The translations under genes were made by a program, and so were the position numbers. Under the pieces are notes generated by a model that had not been told where the DNA came from, did no database searches, and worked only from the letters and a program-made list of their open reading frames with translations. Shown here piece after piece: positions 27,082 through 35,416 of a stretch of DNA of 64,000 bases. Each line of letters starts with the position of its first letter. Within the stretch, counting starts at the first letter, position 1. The stretch is taken from NCBI GenBank assembly GCA_003169895.1, contig PNAE01000008.1, positions 62,001 to 126,000 of the forward strand, written 5' to 3'. Source of the DNA: Gemmatimonadota bacterium (lineage in GTDB: Bacteria > Gemmatimonadota > Gemmatimonadetes > Gemmatimonadales > GWC2-71-9).

Positions 27082-27687
27082 CTATTTCGGGAGCCGAACC
27101 TCCACCGCGTTGCCGCCGAACAGCACCGATGATCGATCGATCAACTGTTGGCCGGTGATCTGTCCTGCGGCGAACTGCCTCGCTGCGTCGGCCGACGCAT
27201 ACATCGAGACAGAGTCGTCCGAGTTCCCGTTTCCGCATGAGCCAGTGACCTTGAGCCGGACGAGTATTGCGAACCCGAACGGTCCGCTCATCGCGGTGTC
27301 AGCCGTCCCGACGTTGCGGAGGATCGGAAACGCAACCTCGGCGATTGCCTCGCCTTGGCGCCGGGGATCGCCCGCCCCACCGATGCCACAGGTGTATGCG
27401 GACTCATACGTCCGCAGCAGCAAGTGCGGCCGGCCTTCGAACGTCACGACCCTCACGCTGTCGAGGCCCTGAGGCCGCTCCGCGATCTGTAGCAGGCGTG
27501 CTTGTCCGCCGGCCGAGATCGACGCCATCGGCCCGCTGAATACGCGGCGTTGCACGGCCTCTCGAGTCTCCGCGTGCGTCGCAAGTGGATTGGAAGCCGG
27601 TGCGATGGGAGCCGATTGCCCCGTGCAGGGCAACGCGGACACGACCGCGCCGACCAGCAAGATTCCGATGGGCCGCGGGTTACCCAT
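27082..27687 (-). CDS. Exported hypothetical protein
   Basis: A 201-residue protein with a signal peptide (IGILLVGAVVSALPCTGQS). A Cys falls near the cleavage site, so it might be a lipoprotein, but the context is not a good lipobox. The mature part contains LLRTYESAYTCGIGGAGDP and VRLKVTGSCGNGNSDDS, giving a possible disulphide pair. Its ATG overlaps the stop of the gene upstream by eight bases, so it is the last gene of the lipA-to-lipB operon. It converges on the beta-propeller gene. No family recognised. Confidence 0.6.
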   Translation of the reverse strand: MGNPRPIGILLVGAVVSALPCTGQSAPIAPASNPLATHAETREAVQRRVFSGPMASISAGGQARLLQIAERPQGLDSVRVVTFEGRPHLLLRTYESAYTCGIGGAGDPRRQGEAIAEVAFPILRNVGTADTAMSGPFGFAILVRLKVTGSCGNGNSDDSVSMYASADAARQFAAGQITGQQLIDRSSVLFGGNAVEVRLPK

Positions 27688-28234
27688 CGTCGCGCGGCAC
27701 AGGCGGGCGGCCCTTGCCAGCGTACTGCGCTTCGATGCGCGAGTACAAGTCGTCGGCGCCGATGATCCCCTTGACCGACGCGATGACGCCGGCGACGACG
27801 TCGTCGGCCCAGTATTCGTCCGGCCGCTGCGCGGCCGGCACGTCGAGCGACTTCTTCTGCAGGAACTCGATAGCGGTTTGCACCCATTCGCTCTGTGCGG
27901 TGGCAACGAGCGACCAGGAGCCGGTCGCTCGCAGCTCCATTTCCGCGAGCGCATCGAGATGCTCCTTCAGCTCGCGGGCAATCGGGCCGGTTCGCAACCG
28001 GTCGGCGACCTCGGTGAGCATGGCCTTGCGCTCCGACTCCTGTGGCTCCGGCAGCGGCGCGAGATAGTGCCGCTGGTCCGCGACCATCTCGGCGAGACGT
28101 ACGCACACCGCACGAATCGCTGGCGTCAACTGCGGTGGCGCCTCGGCGGCCCACGATACCGCCGCTCGCAGAATCGCCGCGATCTTGTCATCAGCACCCG
28201 CGGAAACACGGGCTGGATCAGCCGGCTCAACCAT
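27680..28234 (-). CDS. Hypothetical cytoplasmic protein at the end of the lipoylation operon
   Basis: A 184-residue, mostly helical protein without signal or membrane segments. It contains QLTPAIRAVCVRLAEMVADQ, ARELKEHLDALAEMELRATG and DDVVAGVIASVKGIIGADDL. ATG 28234 overlaps the lipB stop (ATGGTTGA), and its own stop overlaps the next gene's start, so it is translationally coupled on both sides. The link to lipoate metabolism is positional only. Function unknown. Confidence 0.6.
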   Translation of the reverse strand: MVEPADPARVSAGADDKIAAILRAAVSWAAEAPPQLTPAIRAVCVRLAEMVADQRHYLAPLPEPQESERKAMLTEVADRLRTGPIARELKEHLDALAEMELRATGSWSLVATAQSEWVQTAIEFLQKKSLDVPAAQRPDEYWADDVVAGVIASVKGIIGADDLYSRIEAQYAGKGRPPVPRDDG

Positions 28235-28937
28235 GGTGTGAAGGATACAACGGCAGTTCCGCCACGGCGAGCAGCCGGCGCGGCTGGCGGGCGAACGCCC
28301 GACCAAACGCTTCAGTCACCGTTGCAAGCGTTCGGTGCCAGAGGGCGGCATCCGTTTCGCGAGAATCGAGTTCGCGTCGGATGGAAGTCATTTCGACCCC
28401 GTGAATGCCGCACGGGACGATCAGGTCGAACCACGAGAGATCGGGTTGCACGTTGAGCGCAAATCCGTGCAACGTGACCCATTGCTTCACGTGAACGCCG
28501 ATGCTCGCGACCTTGCGCCCGTTCGTCCACACCCCGGTCTTGCCGGCGTTGCGTCCGGCCATGATGTCGAGGCCGGCGAGGCCGTCGATGAGCGCCTGCT
28601 CCAGCGTGCGCAGGTACCAGTGCAGGTCCTCGCGAAGATGGGAGAGGTGCAGGATGGGATATCCGACCAGCTGCCCTGGGCCGTGCCAGGTGACGTCGCC
28701 GCCGCGCTCGATCTCGACTACGTCGGCGCCGCGCGCTCGCAACTGCTCCGCGGGCATCGGCAGCGACGCCTGGTGGGTGCCGCGACCGAGGGTGAAGACC
28801 GGCTCGTGCTCGACCAGGAGCAGGAGATCGTTGGGAACCGTGCCGTCGAGCCGGCCGAGGCGGAGGGCCCGCTGGAGCTCGAGCACTTCGCGATACGGCC
28901 GGCACCCGAGATCCACGACGTCGAGTGGGCGCGTCAT
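28227..28937 (-). CDS. lipB: Octanoyl-[acyl-carrier protein] transferase (lipoyl(octanoyl) transferase)
   Basis: LipB moves octanoate from acyl carrier protein to the lipoyl domains of E2 and GcvH, the substrate step before LipA. The 236-residue protein has the family blocks HEPVFTLGRG, RGGDVTWHGPGQLVGYPI, GRNAGKTGVW, then Lys142 in RKVASIGVHV and Cys176 in LIVPCGIHG, which correspond to the catalytic Lys/Cys pair. ATG 28937 overlaps the stop of the upstream membrane-protein gene as ATGA; the longer open frame upstream is an artefact. The lipA and pdh genes lie in the same run. Confidence 0.95.
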   Translation of the reverse strand: MTRPLDVVDLGCRPYREVLELQRALRLGRLDGTVPNDLLLLVEHEPVFTLGRGTHQASLPMPAEQLRARGADVVEIERGGDVTWHGPGQLVGYPILHLSHLREDLHWYLRTLEQALIDGLAGLDIMAGRNAGKTGVWTNGRKVASIGVHVKQWVTLHGFALNVQPDLSWFDLIVPCGIHGVEMTSIRRELDSRETDAALWHRTLATVTEAFGRAFARQPRRLLAVAELPLYPSHHG

Positions 28938-29401
28938 CGAGAACTCAGGATGGCGCGGCGGCCGAGCCAGAGCGCTATGGTAACGGATACTATACCAAGC
29001 GCGATCAGCGCCGGCCGGCCCGTGAACTGGTAGAGCACCAGCGTGGCAACCATCGCCAGGGAGGTCCCCGCGAGCGCGGCGACCATGGCGAGTGCGCCAC
29101 GCCGATAGGTCGAAGGGATGGCCGCCATGAGCAGCCACGCGCTCACGCCGGTAAAGCCGAGGCCGAGCACGGTGCCGTAGACCATGAAGTTGACGTCGGG
29201 TGAATTCGGATTGATCTGGGTGATGGTTCGGGCGGTCGACCCCACCACCAGACGGGTCTGGATCAGCGTCAACCCGGAAAACCAGGCGACCGCGGCGGCG
29301 GCGGCGGAGCCCATCGCGAGGAATGCGGTACCGATGCGGTCTTCCTTGGGCGCGTCGGGCGGTAGCAGCGAGAAGTCTGGACGGTCCTCCGGAGCTGTCA
29401 T
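28934..29401 (-). CDS. Four-helix membrane protein between lpdA and lipB
   Basis: A 155-residue protein: a hydrophilic proline-rich N-terminus (DFSLLPPDAPKEDR), then four hydrophobic segments near residues 26-48, 73-93, 103-122 and 130-147. A loop between helices 1 and 2 (ARTITQINPNSPDVN) would be exposed. It ends in an ATGA overlap with lipB and starts 49 bases after lpdA, so it is inside the pyruvate dehydrogenase/lipoylation run. I recognise no family; a role in that pathway is not shown. Confidence 0.65.
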   Translation of the reverse strand: MTAPEDRPDFSLLPPDAPKEDRIGTAFLAMGSAAAAAVAWFSGLTLIQTRLVVGSTARTITQINPNSPDVNFMVYGTVLGLGFTGVSAWLLMAAIPSTYRRGALAMVAALAGTSLAMVATLVLYQFTGRPALIALGIVSVTIALWLGRRAILSSR

Positions 29402-29450
29402 GACCCGTCGCTTGTGCGCCTACATCGGTGCCGCTCACGCTCGCGACGCG

Positions 29451-30851
29451 TCATATGTGAATCACCCGCCCCATCGAATCCAGCGCGGCCTCGCCGATCG
29501 CCTCCGACAGCGTCGGGTGCGCATGGATCGCCAGATCCACTTCCTCGACGGTGTACTCATTGGTTCGCGCCATCACCAGCTCGCCGATCAACTCCGAGGC
29601 ATGGCCGCTGACGATGTGCGCGCCAATGATCTCGCCGTACTTCGTGCCGCGGAGGATCTTGACAAACCCGTCGGTTTCGCCGGTGGCACGCGCACGGCCG
29701 TTGGCGGAGAACGGGAACCGTCCCACCTGGTACTCGATGCCCTTCCGCTTGGCCTCCTCTTCGGTGAGGCCGACGCTCGCCACCTCGGGGTGGCAGTAGG
29801 TCACGTTCGGCACGTTGGTGTAGTCGATGGCTTTCACCGTGTGACCGGCAATCACTTCGGCTGCATGGGTGCCCTCACGGGTGCCCTTGTGCGCCAGCAT
29901 CGGCGGTCCGGCAACATCGCCGATCGCATACACGCCCTTGATCGACGTCTGCAGTGTGGTCGGGTCGACCTGGATGAAGCCGCGATCGGTGACCTTCACA
30001 CCCACTGCCTCGAGCCCGATGTTCTCGGTGTTTACCGCCCGCCCCGCAGCCATCAGCACCTTCTCGGCCGTGACGCTTTGCGGCTTGCCGTCCACCTCCA
30101 TCTGCAGCGTCACCTCGGCGTCCTTGACATCGGCCTTGGTCACCTTCACGCCGGCCAGCACGGTAATGCCGCGCTTCCTGAACACCTTCGCGATGACGTC
30201 CGACGATTCGGCGTCCTCGAGCGGCAGGATGCGCGGCAACGCTTCGATCAGCGTCACCTGGCTGCCGAACGAGCTGAAGATGTCGGCGAATTCCGATCCG
30301 ACCGCGCCGGCGCCGACCACCGCCAGCGTCTTCGGCGCCCGCTCCAGGAACAGTGCCTCGTCCGACGTGATGACGGATGTCTTGTTCACCGTGAGGCCAA
30401 CCGCCGGGATCCCCTTGGTGCGCGAGCCGGTGGCGAGCACGATCGCCCGCTTCGCCGTCAACACTTCGCCGCCGACCCTCACGGTCGTGGCGGACGCCAG
30501 CACGCCGGTGCCGCTTACCACGGTGATCTTGTGCTTCTTCATCAGGAACTCGACGCCTTTCGAGTTCTGGTCCGCGACCCGCCGCGACCGTTTCATCGCC
30601 ACGCCGTAGTCGACCTTCACCTCGCCGGTCTCGATGCCGAGCTCCTTGGCTTCCTTGCGGATGATGTTCGCCATGGACGAGCTGTAGAGCAGCGCCTTGG
30701 TCGGGATGCACCCGATGTTGACGCACACCCCGCCGAGCTTTGACTGCTCGACCACCGCGGCGGTCAAGCCAAGCTGTGCGGCCCGGATTGCGCAGGGATA
30801 ACCGGCTGGGCCGCCGCCGATGATGATGACGTCGAAGGACTGGTTAGCCAC
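29451..30851 (-). CDS. lpdA: Dihydrolipoyl dehydrogenase (E3)
   Basis: E3 reoxidises dihydrolipoamide on the E2 enzyme with FAD and NAD+. The 466-residue protein shows the FAD motif IIIGGGPAGYPCAIRAAQLG, the redox disulphide GGVCVNIGCIPTKALL (Cys43, Cys48), the NAD motif VVGAGAVGSEFADIF and the C-terminal HAHPTLSEAIGEA with the catalytic His-Glu pair. The start is GTG 30851, with CGGAG nine bases upstream; the longer frame would translate a palindromic repeat (giving RRSLASLGMT). It is 108 bases after pdhC, the gap being filled by that repeat. Confidence 0.95.
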   Translation of the reverse strand: MANQSFDVIIIGGGPAGYPCAIRAAQLGLTAAVVEQSKLGGVCVNIGCIPTKALLYSSSMANIIRKEAKELGIETGEVKVDYGVAMKRSRRVADQNSKGVEFLMKKHKITVVSGTGVLASATTVRVGGEVLTAKRAIVLATGSRTKGIPAVGLTVNKTSVITSDEALFLERAPKTLAVVGAGAVGSEFADIFSSFGSQVTLIEALPRILPLEDAESSDVIAKVFRKRGITVLAGVKVTKADVKDAEVTLQMEVDGKPQSVTAEKVLMAAGRAVNTENIGLEAVGVKVTDRGFIQVDPTTLQTSIKGVYAIGDVAGPPMLAHKGTREGTHAAEVIAGHTVKAIDYTNVPNVTYCHPEVASVGLTEEEAKRKGIEYQVGRFPFSANGRARATGETDGFVKILRGTKYGEIIGAHIVSGHASELIGELVMARTNEYTVEEVDLAIHAHPTLSEAIGEAALDSMGRVIHI

Positions 30852-30873
30852 GAAAAGAGACTCCGAGTTCAAT

Positions 30874-30938
30874 GTCATCCCGAGCGAGGCGAGGGATCGC
30901 CTTGTCACGGGCCGATCCCTCGCGTTGCTCGGGATGAC
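30874..30938. repeat. GTCATCCCGAG-type palindromic repeat between pdhC and lpdA
   Basis: Two 26-base arms (30874-30899 and 30913-30938) match 24/26 as inverted copies, each starting GTCATCCCGAGC and ending GCGAGGGATCG, around a 13-base loop. Both arms read as RRSLASLGMT/GRSLALLGMT when translated, the tell-tale of this repeat family. It may be a REP-like or miniature mobile element and would form a strong hairpin in the pdh transcript. Confidence 0.85.
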
Positions 30939-30959
30939 CGGGCGGCAGTGGCCGCACGG

Positions 30960-32240
30960 TCACCACACCAACGCCAGCGGATACTCCAGCATCTCGACCA
31001 GCGTCTTCAGGAACGCCGCACCGGTCGCACCATCGACCACGCGGTGGTCACAACTCATGGTGATGCGCATCCGCCGGCGCACTCGCACCTCGCCATCGAC
31101 CACGACCGGCTTCGGCTCGATGCGACCGATGGCCAGTATCGCGGCCTCCGGCGGGTTGATCACGGCCGTGAACTCGTCGATGCCGAACATGCCGAGGTTG
31201 GATATCGAGAACGTCGCGCCGGTGTACTCCTCCGGCTTGAGCTTCCTTTCGCGTGCGCGCCCGGCGAGTTCGCGCACCTCGGCGGCGATTTCGCGCAGCG
31301 ACTTCTGGTCGGCGTTGCGGATCACGGGTGTGATCAGGCCCTCATCGACCGCGACCGCGACGCCAATGTGCACCTCGTGCCACTGGCGCACCTTGTCCTC
31401 CATCCACCACGCGTTGACCCAGGGATGCTGGTGCAGCGCCGTCGCGGCCGCAAGGATGATGAAGTCGTTGAAGGAGAACTTGCCGGATTCGTCCCGTGCC
31501 ACGAGTGCTTCGCGCGCGTCGCTGGCGCGCTCCATGTCGGCTTCGGCGGTGAGATAGAACGTCGGGATGGGCCCGATCGACTGGACCAGGCGCTTCGCGA
31601 TCGTCTTCCGCATCGGCGTGAGGGTGACGTCGGCGTACGCGGCGCCGCCCTCTGCTCGCTGCCTCGGAGCTCGCTCGGGCGGACGCGGCTCGCCCGGGCC
31701 GACGGTCGCGAGCTGGTCGAGATCGCGCTTGATGATGCGACCTTCAGGACCGGATCCCGAAACACCACCGAGGTCGATGCCCGTCTCGGCGGCGATGCGG
31801 CGGGCGAGCGGGGACGCCTTGATGCGGCCAGCGGGCGCGGACGGTGGGACCGCCGGCAGTTCGACGGCGGCCGGCGCAGGTTGTTGCGGTGTCGGCGGCG
31901 TGGCGGCGGCGGGCGCTGGTGGCGCAGCAGGCTGCGCCGCTGCGGCGTCGACCCCCGCGGCCGGTCCGCCCGCCGCCGTGCCGCCGCCCGGCACCGCTTC
32001 GCCCGCGCTCCCGATCCACGCCACCGTGGCGGCCACGGGTACGGTCGATCCTGCCGCGACGGACTGCTTGATCAGCGTCCCGGCGGCGCGAGCGACAAGC
32101 TCCATAACCGCCTTGTCGGTCTCGACCTCGGCGAGCACGTCGCCGACGGCGACGGCGTCGCCTTCGTTCTTCTTCCACTCGACGAGGCGACCCTCTTCCA
32201 TCGTCGGTGAGAGCGCCTCCATCACAACCTTGGTCGCCAT
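30960..32240 (-). CDS. pdhC: Pyruvate dehydrogenase E2, dihydrolipoyllysine acetyltransferase
   Basis: E2 is the core of the pyruvate dehydrogenase complex and passes the acetyl group to CoA. Order in the 426-residue protein: one lipoyl domain with Lys43 in EVETDKAVME, a long Ala/Pro linker (about 80-140), the peripheral-subunit-binding domain (SPLARRIAAETGIDLGGV, GSGPEGRIIKRDL), a second linker, then the catalytic domain (LTPMRKTIAKRLVQS) ending with DHRVVDG (His399, Asp403). A single lipoyl domain matches the short, Gram-positive/mitochondrial-like form. ATG 32240 lies four bases after the pdhB stop. Other 2-oxoacid substrates are possible, but the context favours pyruvate. Confidence 0.93.
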   Translation of the reverse strand: MATKVVMEALSPTMEEGRLVEWKKNEGDAVAVGDVLAEVETDKAVMELVARAAGTLIKQSVAAGSTVPVAATVAWIGSAGEAVPGGGTAAGGPAAGVDAAAAQPAAPPAPAAATPPTPQQPAPAAVELPAVPPSAPAGRIKASPLARRIAAETGIDLGGVSGSGPEGRIIKRDLDQLATVGPGEPRPPERAPRQRAEGGAAYADVTLTPMRKTIAKRLVQSIGPIPTFYLTAEADMERASDAREALVARDESGKFSFNDFIILAAATALHQHPWVNAWWMEDKVRQWHEVHIGVAVAVDEGLITPVIRNADQKSLREIAAEVRELAGRARERKLKPEEYTGATFSISNLGMFGIDEFTAVINPPEAAILAIGRIEPKPVVVDGEVRVRRRMRITMSCDHRVVDGATGAAFLKTLVEMLEYPLALVW

Positions 32241-32244
32241 GATG

Positions 32245-33225
32245 TCAGCCCCGGTAGCACGCCTGGTGGACGGCCGCGACGATCTTCGCTGCGTCCGCCT
32301 TGGCGGCCTTTTCAAGGTGCTTGTTGTACGGCATCGGTACGTCGGCCTGGTGCACACGGATCACCGGTGAATCGAGATCGTCGAACGCCTCACGCTGGAT
32401 GAGGTCGACGACCTGCGCGCCCACGCCGGCGAAGCCCCAACCCTCCTCGGCCACGACGACGCGATGGGTTTTCGCGACCGACGCCAGGATGGCATCCTGA
32501 TCGAGGGGCCGTATGGTCCGCAGGTCGACCACCTCGGCGTCGACGCCTTCATCCGCCAGTGACTTGGCGGCGTTCATCGCCGGCGCAACCGTCTTGGAAT
32601 GGCAGATGATGGTCACGTCGTTGCCCGGCCGTTTGATGTCGGCGCGGCCGAGGGGGATGAGATGCTCGCCATCAGGGACCTCGCCCTTCTGGTTATAGAG
32701 CATCTCGCCTTCGATGAAGATCACCGGGTTGTCATCGCGGATCGCCGACTTCAGCAATCCCTTGGCGTCGGCTGGCGTGGCGGGCATCACGACCTTGAGG
32801 CCGGGAATGTTCGCATACCAGCTCTCGAACGCCTGGCTGTGCTGGGCGCCGAGCTGCAGCGCCGCGCCGCCGGGCCCGCGGATCACGAGCGGGCAGCCGA
32901 TCTGGCCGCCGCTCATATAGCGGACCTTTGCCGCGGTGTTGACGATCTGGTCGATCGCCAGCAGCGCGAAGTTCATCGTCATCATCTCGATCACCGGGCG
33001 CAGGCCGACCATGGCGGCGCCGACGCCGATGCCGGTGAATCCCAGCTCCGCGATCGGGGTATCGACCACGCGCCGCGCGCCGAATTCCTTCAACAAGCCG
33101 CGACTCACCTTGTACGCGCCGTCGTACTCCGCGACTTCCTCGCCCATCAGGAAGACGTTGTCGTCGCGCTGCATCTCCTCGCGCAAGGCGGCGTTGAGCG
33201 CGTCTCGATAGGTGAGGACCGCCAT
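32245..33225 (-). CDS. pdhB: Pyruvate dehydrogenase E1 component, beta subunit
   Basis: The E1 beta subunit (326 residues) forms the thiamine-diphosphate site with PdhA. It starts VLTYRDALNAALREEMQRDD and contains MGEEVAEYDGAYKVSRGL, DTPIAELGFTGIGVGAAM and the C-terminal HRVVVAEEGWGFAGVG, all standard. Its ATG is 73 bases after the pdhA stop; that gap holds a second copy of the GTCATCCCGAG repeat. The pdhC gene follows after four bases. Annotation as pyruvate rather than branched-chain E1 rests on the linkage with pdhA, lpdA and the lipoylation genes. Confidence 0.93.
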   Translation of the reverse strand: MAVLTYRDALNAALREEMQRDDNVFLMGEEVAEYDGAYKVSRGLLKEFGARRVVDTPIAELGFTGIGVGAAMVGLRPVIEMMTMNFALLAIDQIVNTAAKVRYMSGGQIGCPLVIRGPGGAALQLGAQHSQAFESWYANIPGLKVVMPATPADAKGLLKSAIRDDNPVIFIEGEMLYNQKGEVPDGEHLIPLGRADIKRPGNDVTIICHSKTVAPAMNAAKSLADEGVDAEVVDLRTIRPLDQDAILASVAKTHRVVVAEEGWGFAGVGAQVVDLIQREAFDDLDSPVIRVHQADVPMPYNKHLEKAAKADAAKIVAAVHQACYRG

Positions 33226-33261
33226 CAACGCGTCGCCATGATCATTGTCACATCGGCCGTC

Positions 33262-33296
33262 GTCATCCCGAGGGAGCGAAGCGATCGAAAGATCTC
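33262..33296. repeat. Single unit of the GTCATCCCGAG repeat between pdhA and pdhB
   Basis: The sequence starts GTCATCCCGAGGGAGCGAAG and ends GAAAGATCT, the longer variant of the same repeat family as at 30874-30938, but only one arm is present here. It begins three bases past the pdhA stop region and lies inside the operon. Confidence 0.7.
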
Positions 33297-33298
33297 CA

Positions 33299-34321
33299 TC
33301 AGCGAGCCTCCGGCGCATACACGTCTGTCCACAGCTGATCCGGCGCCGGTTCCGGCGATTCCTCCGCAAATTTGACCGCATCGGCGACTTCCGCTGCAAC
33401 GTCCGCTTCGATTGCACCGAGCCCCGTGTCGTCGAGCATCCCGAGCTCGCGCATCCGCGTCTCGAGCAGCACGATGGGATCGCGCTGGCGCGATGACTCG
33501 AGTTCCTCCTTGCTGCGGTAGGTGCCGCTCGCGGCATCCGACATCGAGTGGCCCATGTATCGGAACGTCCTGATCTCGAGCAGTGACGGGCCCTCGCCCC
33601 GGCGGGCGCGCCCGACCGCGTCGTCGGTGGCCTGCTTGACGGCGACCACGTCCTGACCATCGACCTCGACGCCGGGCATGGCATAGCTGGCTGCCCGCTG
33701 ATACAGCTCGGTGATCGCGGCGGCGCGCTTCACCGCCGTGCCCATGCCGTAGCCGTTGTTTTCGATGACGTACACCACGGGCAGCTTCCAGAGCCCGGCG
33801 ATGTTGAGCGATTCATGGAACGCGCCGATGTTGGCCGCCGCTTCACCCATGTAGGTGAGCGACACCTGGTCGGTGCCGCGATACCTGGCTGCGAACGCGA
33901 ACCCGGTTCCGAGCGGAATCTGGCTGCCGACGATGGCGTGGCCACCCATGAAGTGCAGCGACGCGTCGAACAGGTGCATCGAGCCGCCCTTGCCGTGGGA
34001 GCAGCCGGTCGCCTTGCCGTACAGCTCGGCCATGACCGCCCGCGACGCTATCCCACGCGCCAGCGCCTGTCCATGCTCGCGGTACGCGCTGACGACGTAG
34101 TCGTCCGGCCGGATCGCGGCCAGGGTGCCCACCGCCACGGCCTCCTGCCCGATGTAGAGGTGACAGAATCCGCCGACCTGCCCGAGCGCGTACGCCTCAC
34201 CGGCCTTTTCTTCAAAGCGCCGAATCAGGATCATGCCGCGCAGCCAAGCGCGGTACTGGTCCGCGAACGGTGCGTCGGGGCCACGCCGCCTGGCACGCGG
34301 TGGGGACTCGGTCACTCCCAT
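33299..34321 (-). CDS. pdhA: Pyruvate dehydrogenase E1 component, alpha subunit
   Basis: The 340-residue E1 alpha subunit decarboxylates pyruvate with thiamine diphosphate. Seen in order: MILIRRFEEKAGEAYALGQV, GFCHLYIGQEAVAVG, YREHGQALARG, GGSMHLFD, the TPP-binding MGEAAANIGAFHESLNIAGL followed by VVYVIENNGYGMGT, and FRYMGHSMSD with phosphorylation-loop-like sequence. ATG 34321 overlaps the lipA stop by one base (TAATG), coupling translation to LipA. Function is firm. Confidence 0.95.
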   Translation of the reverse strand: MGVTESPPRARRRGPDAPFADQYRAWLRGMILIRRFEEKAGEAYALGQVGGFCHLYIGQEAVAVGTLAAIRPDDYVVSAYREHGQALARGIASRAVMAELYGKATGCSHGKGGSMHLFDASLHFMGGHAIVGSQIPLGTGFAFAARYRGTDQVSLTYMGEAAANIGAFHESLNIAGLWKLPVVYVIENNGYGMGTAVKRAAAITELYQRAASYAMPGVEVDGQDVVAVKQATDDAVGRARRGEGPSLLEIRTFRYMGHSMSDAASGTYRSKEELESSRQRDPIVLLETRMRELGMLDDTGLGAIEADVAAEVADAVKFAEESPEPAPDQLWTDVYAPEAR

Positions 34322-35286
34322 TACGCTGCCCTCGGTCTGGTGTCGCTGCTCGCCGCCTGCTTCTGCTCCCACGCATGATACGACGAACGGGTCAGCGGCG
34401 AGGCCTGGATATGCGTGAATCCCATGCGCATCCCGATCGCCGCAAGTTCGTCGAACTCCGCGGGGGTGTAGTAGCGCACCACGGGCAGGTGCGCATCGGA
34501 CGGCCGCAGGTACTGTCCCAGCGTCACGATGTTCACGTCACTGCGGCGCAGGTCGCTGAGGCAGGTGACGATCTCATCCCACTCCTCACCCATGCCGAGG
34601 ATGATCCCCGACTTGGTGAGTGCGCTGGCGTCCATTGCGCGCGCCGTGGCAAGCAGCCGCAGCGCGCGCTCATACCGGCCGCCCGGGCGCGCCAGACGAT
34701 ACAGGCGCTCGGCCGTCTCGAGATTGTGGTTCAGGATGTCGGGCTTGGCGTCCATCACGATCCTGAGCGCCGTGTCGGAGCCCTTGAAGTCGGGGATCAG
34801 TACCTCGACGGATGTCGCCGGGAGTCGCTTCCGGATTTCGATGATGCAGCCAGCGAACGCTTCGGCGCCGCCGTTGTCGAGATCGTCCCGATCGACCGAC
34901 GTGATCACCACGTGCTCCAGTCCCATCTGTGCCACGGCGTCGGCCAACCGCACCGGCTCGGCGGGGTCGAACGCCTTGGGTGTACCGTGCGAAACGGCGC
35001 AGTAGGCGCAGTTGCGGGTGCACACGTCGCCAAGGATCATGAACGTGGCGGCCTTGTGCTCCCAGCATTCACCGATATTGGGACAGCGCGCCTCCTCACA
35101 CACCGTGTGAAGGTCCAGCTCCCGCATCATCCGCTTGATATGGAGGTAGCTCGAGCCGCCCGGCGCCTTGACCTTGAGCCACGACGGCTTACGGGGCGGC
35201 CGGAACGACGGCACCACTGCAGCCGGCGGTGCCGCGGACTCGGGGGCGGAGACCTGCCGGGTCAGTTGGACGAACGGTGCGGCCAC
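34321..35286 (-). CDS. lipA: Lipoyl synthase (radical SAM)
   Basis: LipA inserts two sulphur atoms into the octanoyl group on E2/GcvH using two [4Fe-4S] clusters. The auxiliary cluster motif is CEEARCPNIGEC (Cys63, Cys68, Cys74) and the radical-SAM motif is CTRNCAYC (Cys89, Cys93, Cys96); a C-terminal SSYHAW supplies the Ser ligand. The 321-residue length is normal. GTG 35286 is chosen because AAGGAG stands five bases before it; a TTG at 35343 is in frame but has no such site. It heads the run lipA-pdhA-pdhB-pdhC-lpdA and overlaps pdhA. Confidence 0.96.
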   Translation of the reverse strand: MAAPFVQLTRQVSAPESAAPPAAVVPSFRPPRKPSWLKVKAPGGSSYLHIKRMMRELDLHTVCEEARCPNIGECWEHKAATFMILGDVCTRNCAYCAVSHGTPKAFDPAEPVRLADAVAQMGLEHVVITSVDRDDLDNGGAEAFAGCIIEIRKRLPATSVEVLIPDFKGSDTALRIVMDAKPDILNHNLETAERLYRLARPGGRYERALRLLATARAMDASALTKSGIILGMGEEWDEIVTCLSDLRRSDVNIVTLGQYLRPSDAHLPVVRYYTPAEFDELAAIGMRMGFTHIQASPLTRSSYHAWEQKQAASSDTRPRAA

Positions 35287-35291
35287 CCGAA

Positions 35292-35297
35292 CTCCTT
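35292..35297 (-). promoter_or_regulatory. Shine-Dalgarno site fixing the lipA start
   Basis: AAGGAG (minus strand) is separated by five bases from GTG 35286 and decides this start over the upstream TTG. Confidence 0.6.
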
Positions 35298-35416
35298 GTC
35301 CTGCACAGGGTTGACGGGCCGGTGCGACCCGGCGCGAGCCCAATAAGATAGCCCGCCTCCAAAGGGGGGCGCCACGCGTATTTGACCTGGTTCGGGGAAT
35401 TCCGCCGCCGCGCGAC

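Noticed and set aside
30852..30908. Longer lpdA start that begins in the palindromic repeat
   Set aside because: The extra residues (RRSLASLGMT) are a translated repeat; a GTG with a good ribosome site gives the normal E3 N-terminus.
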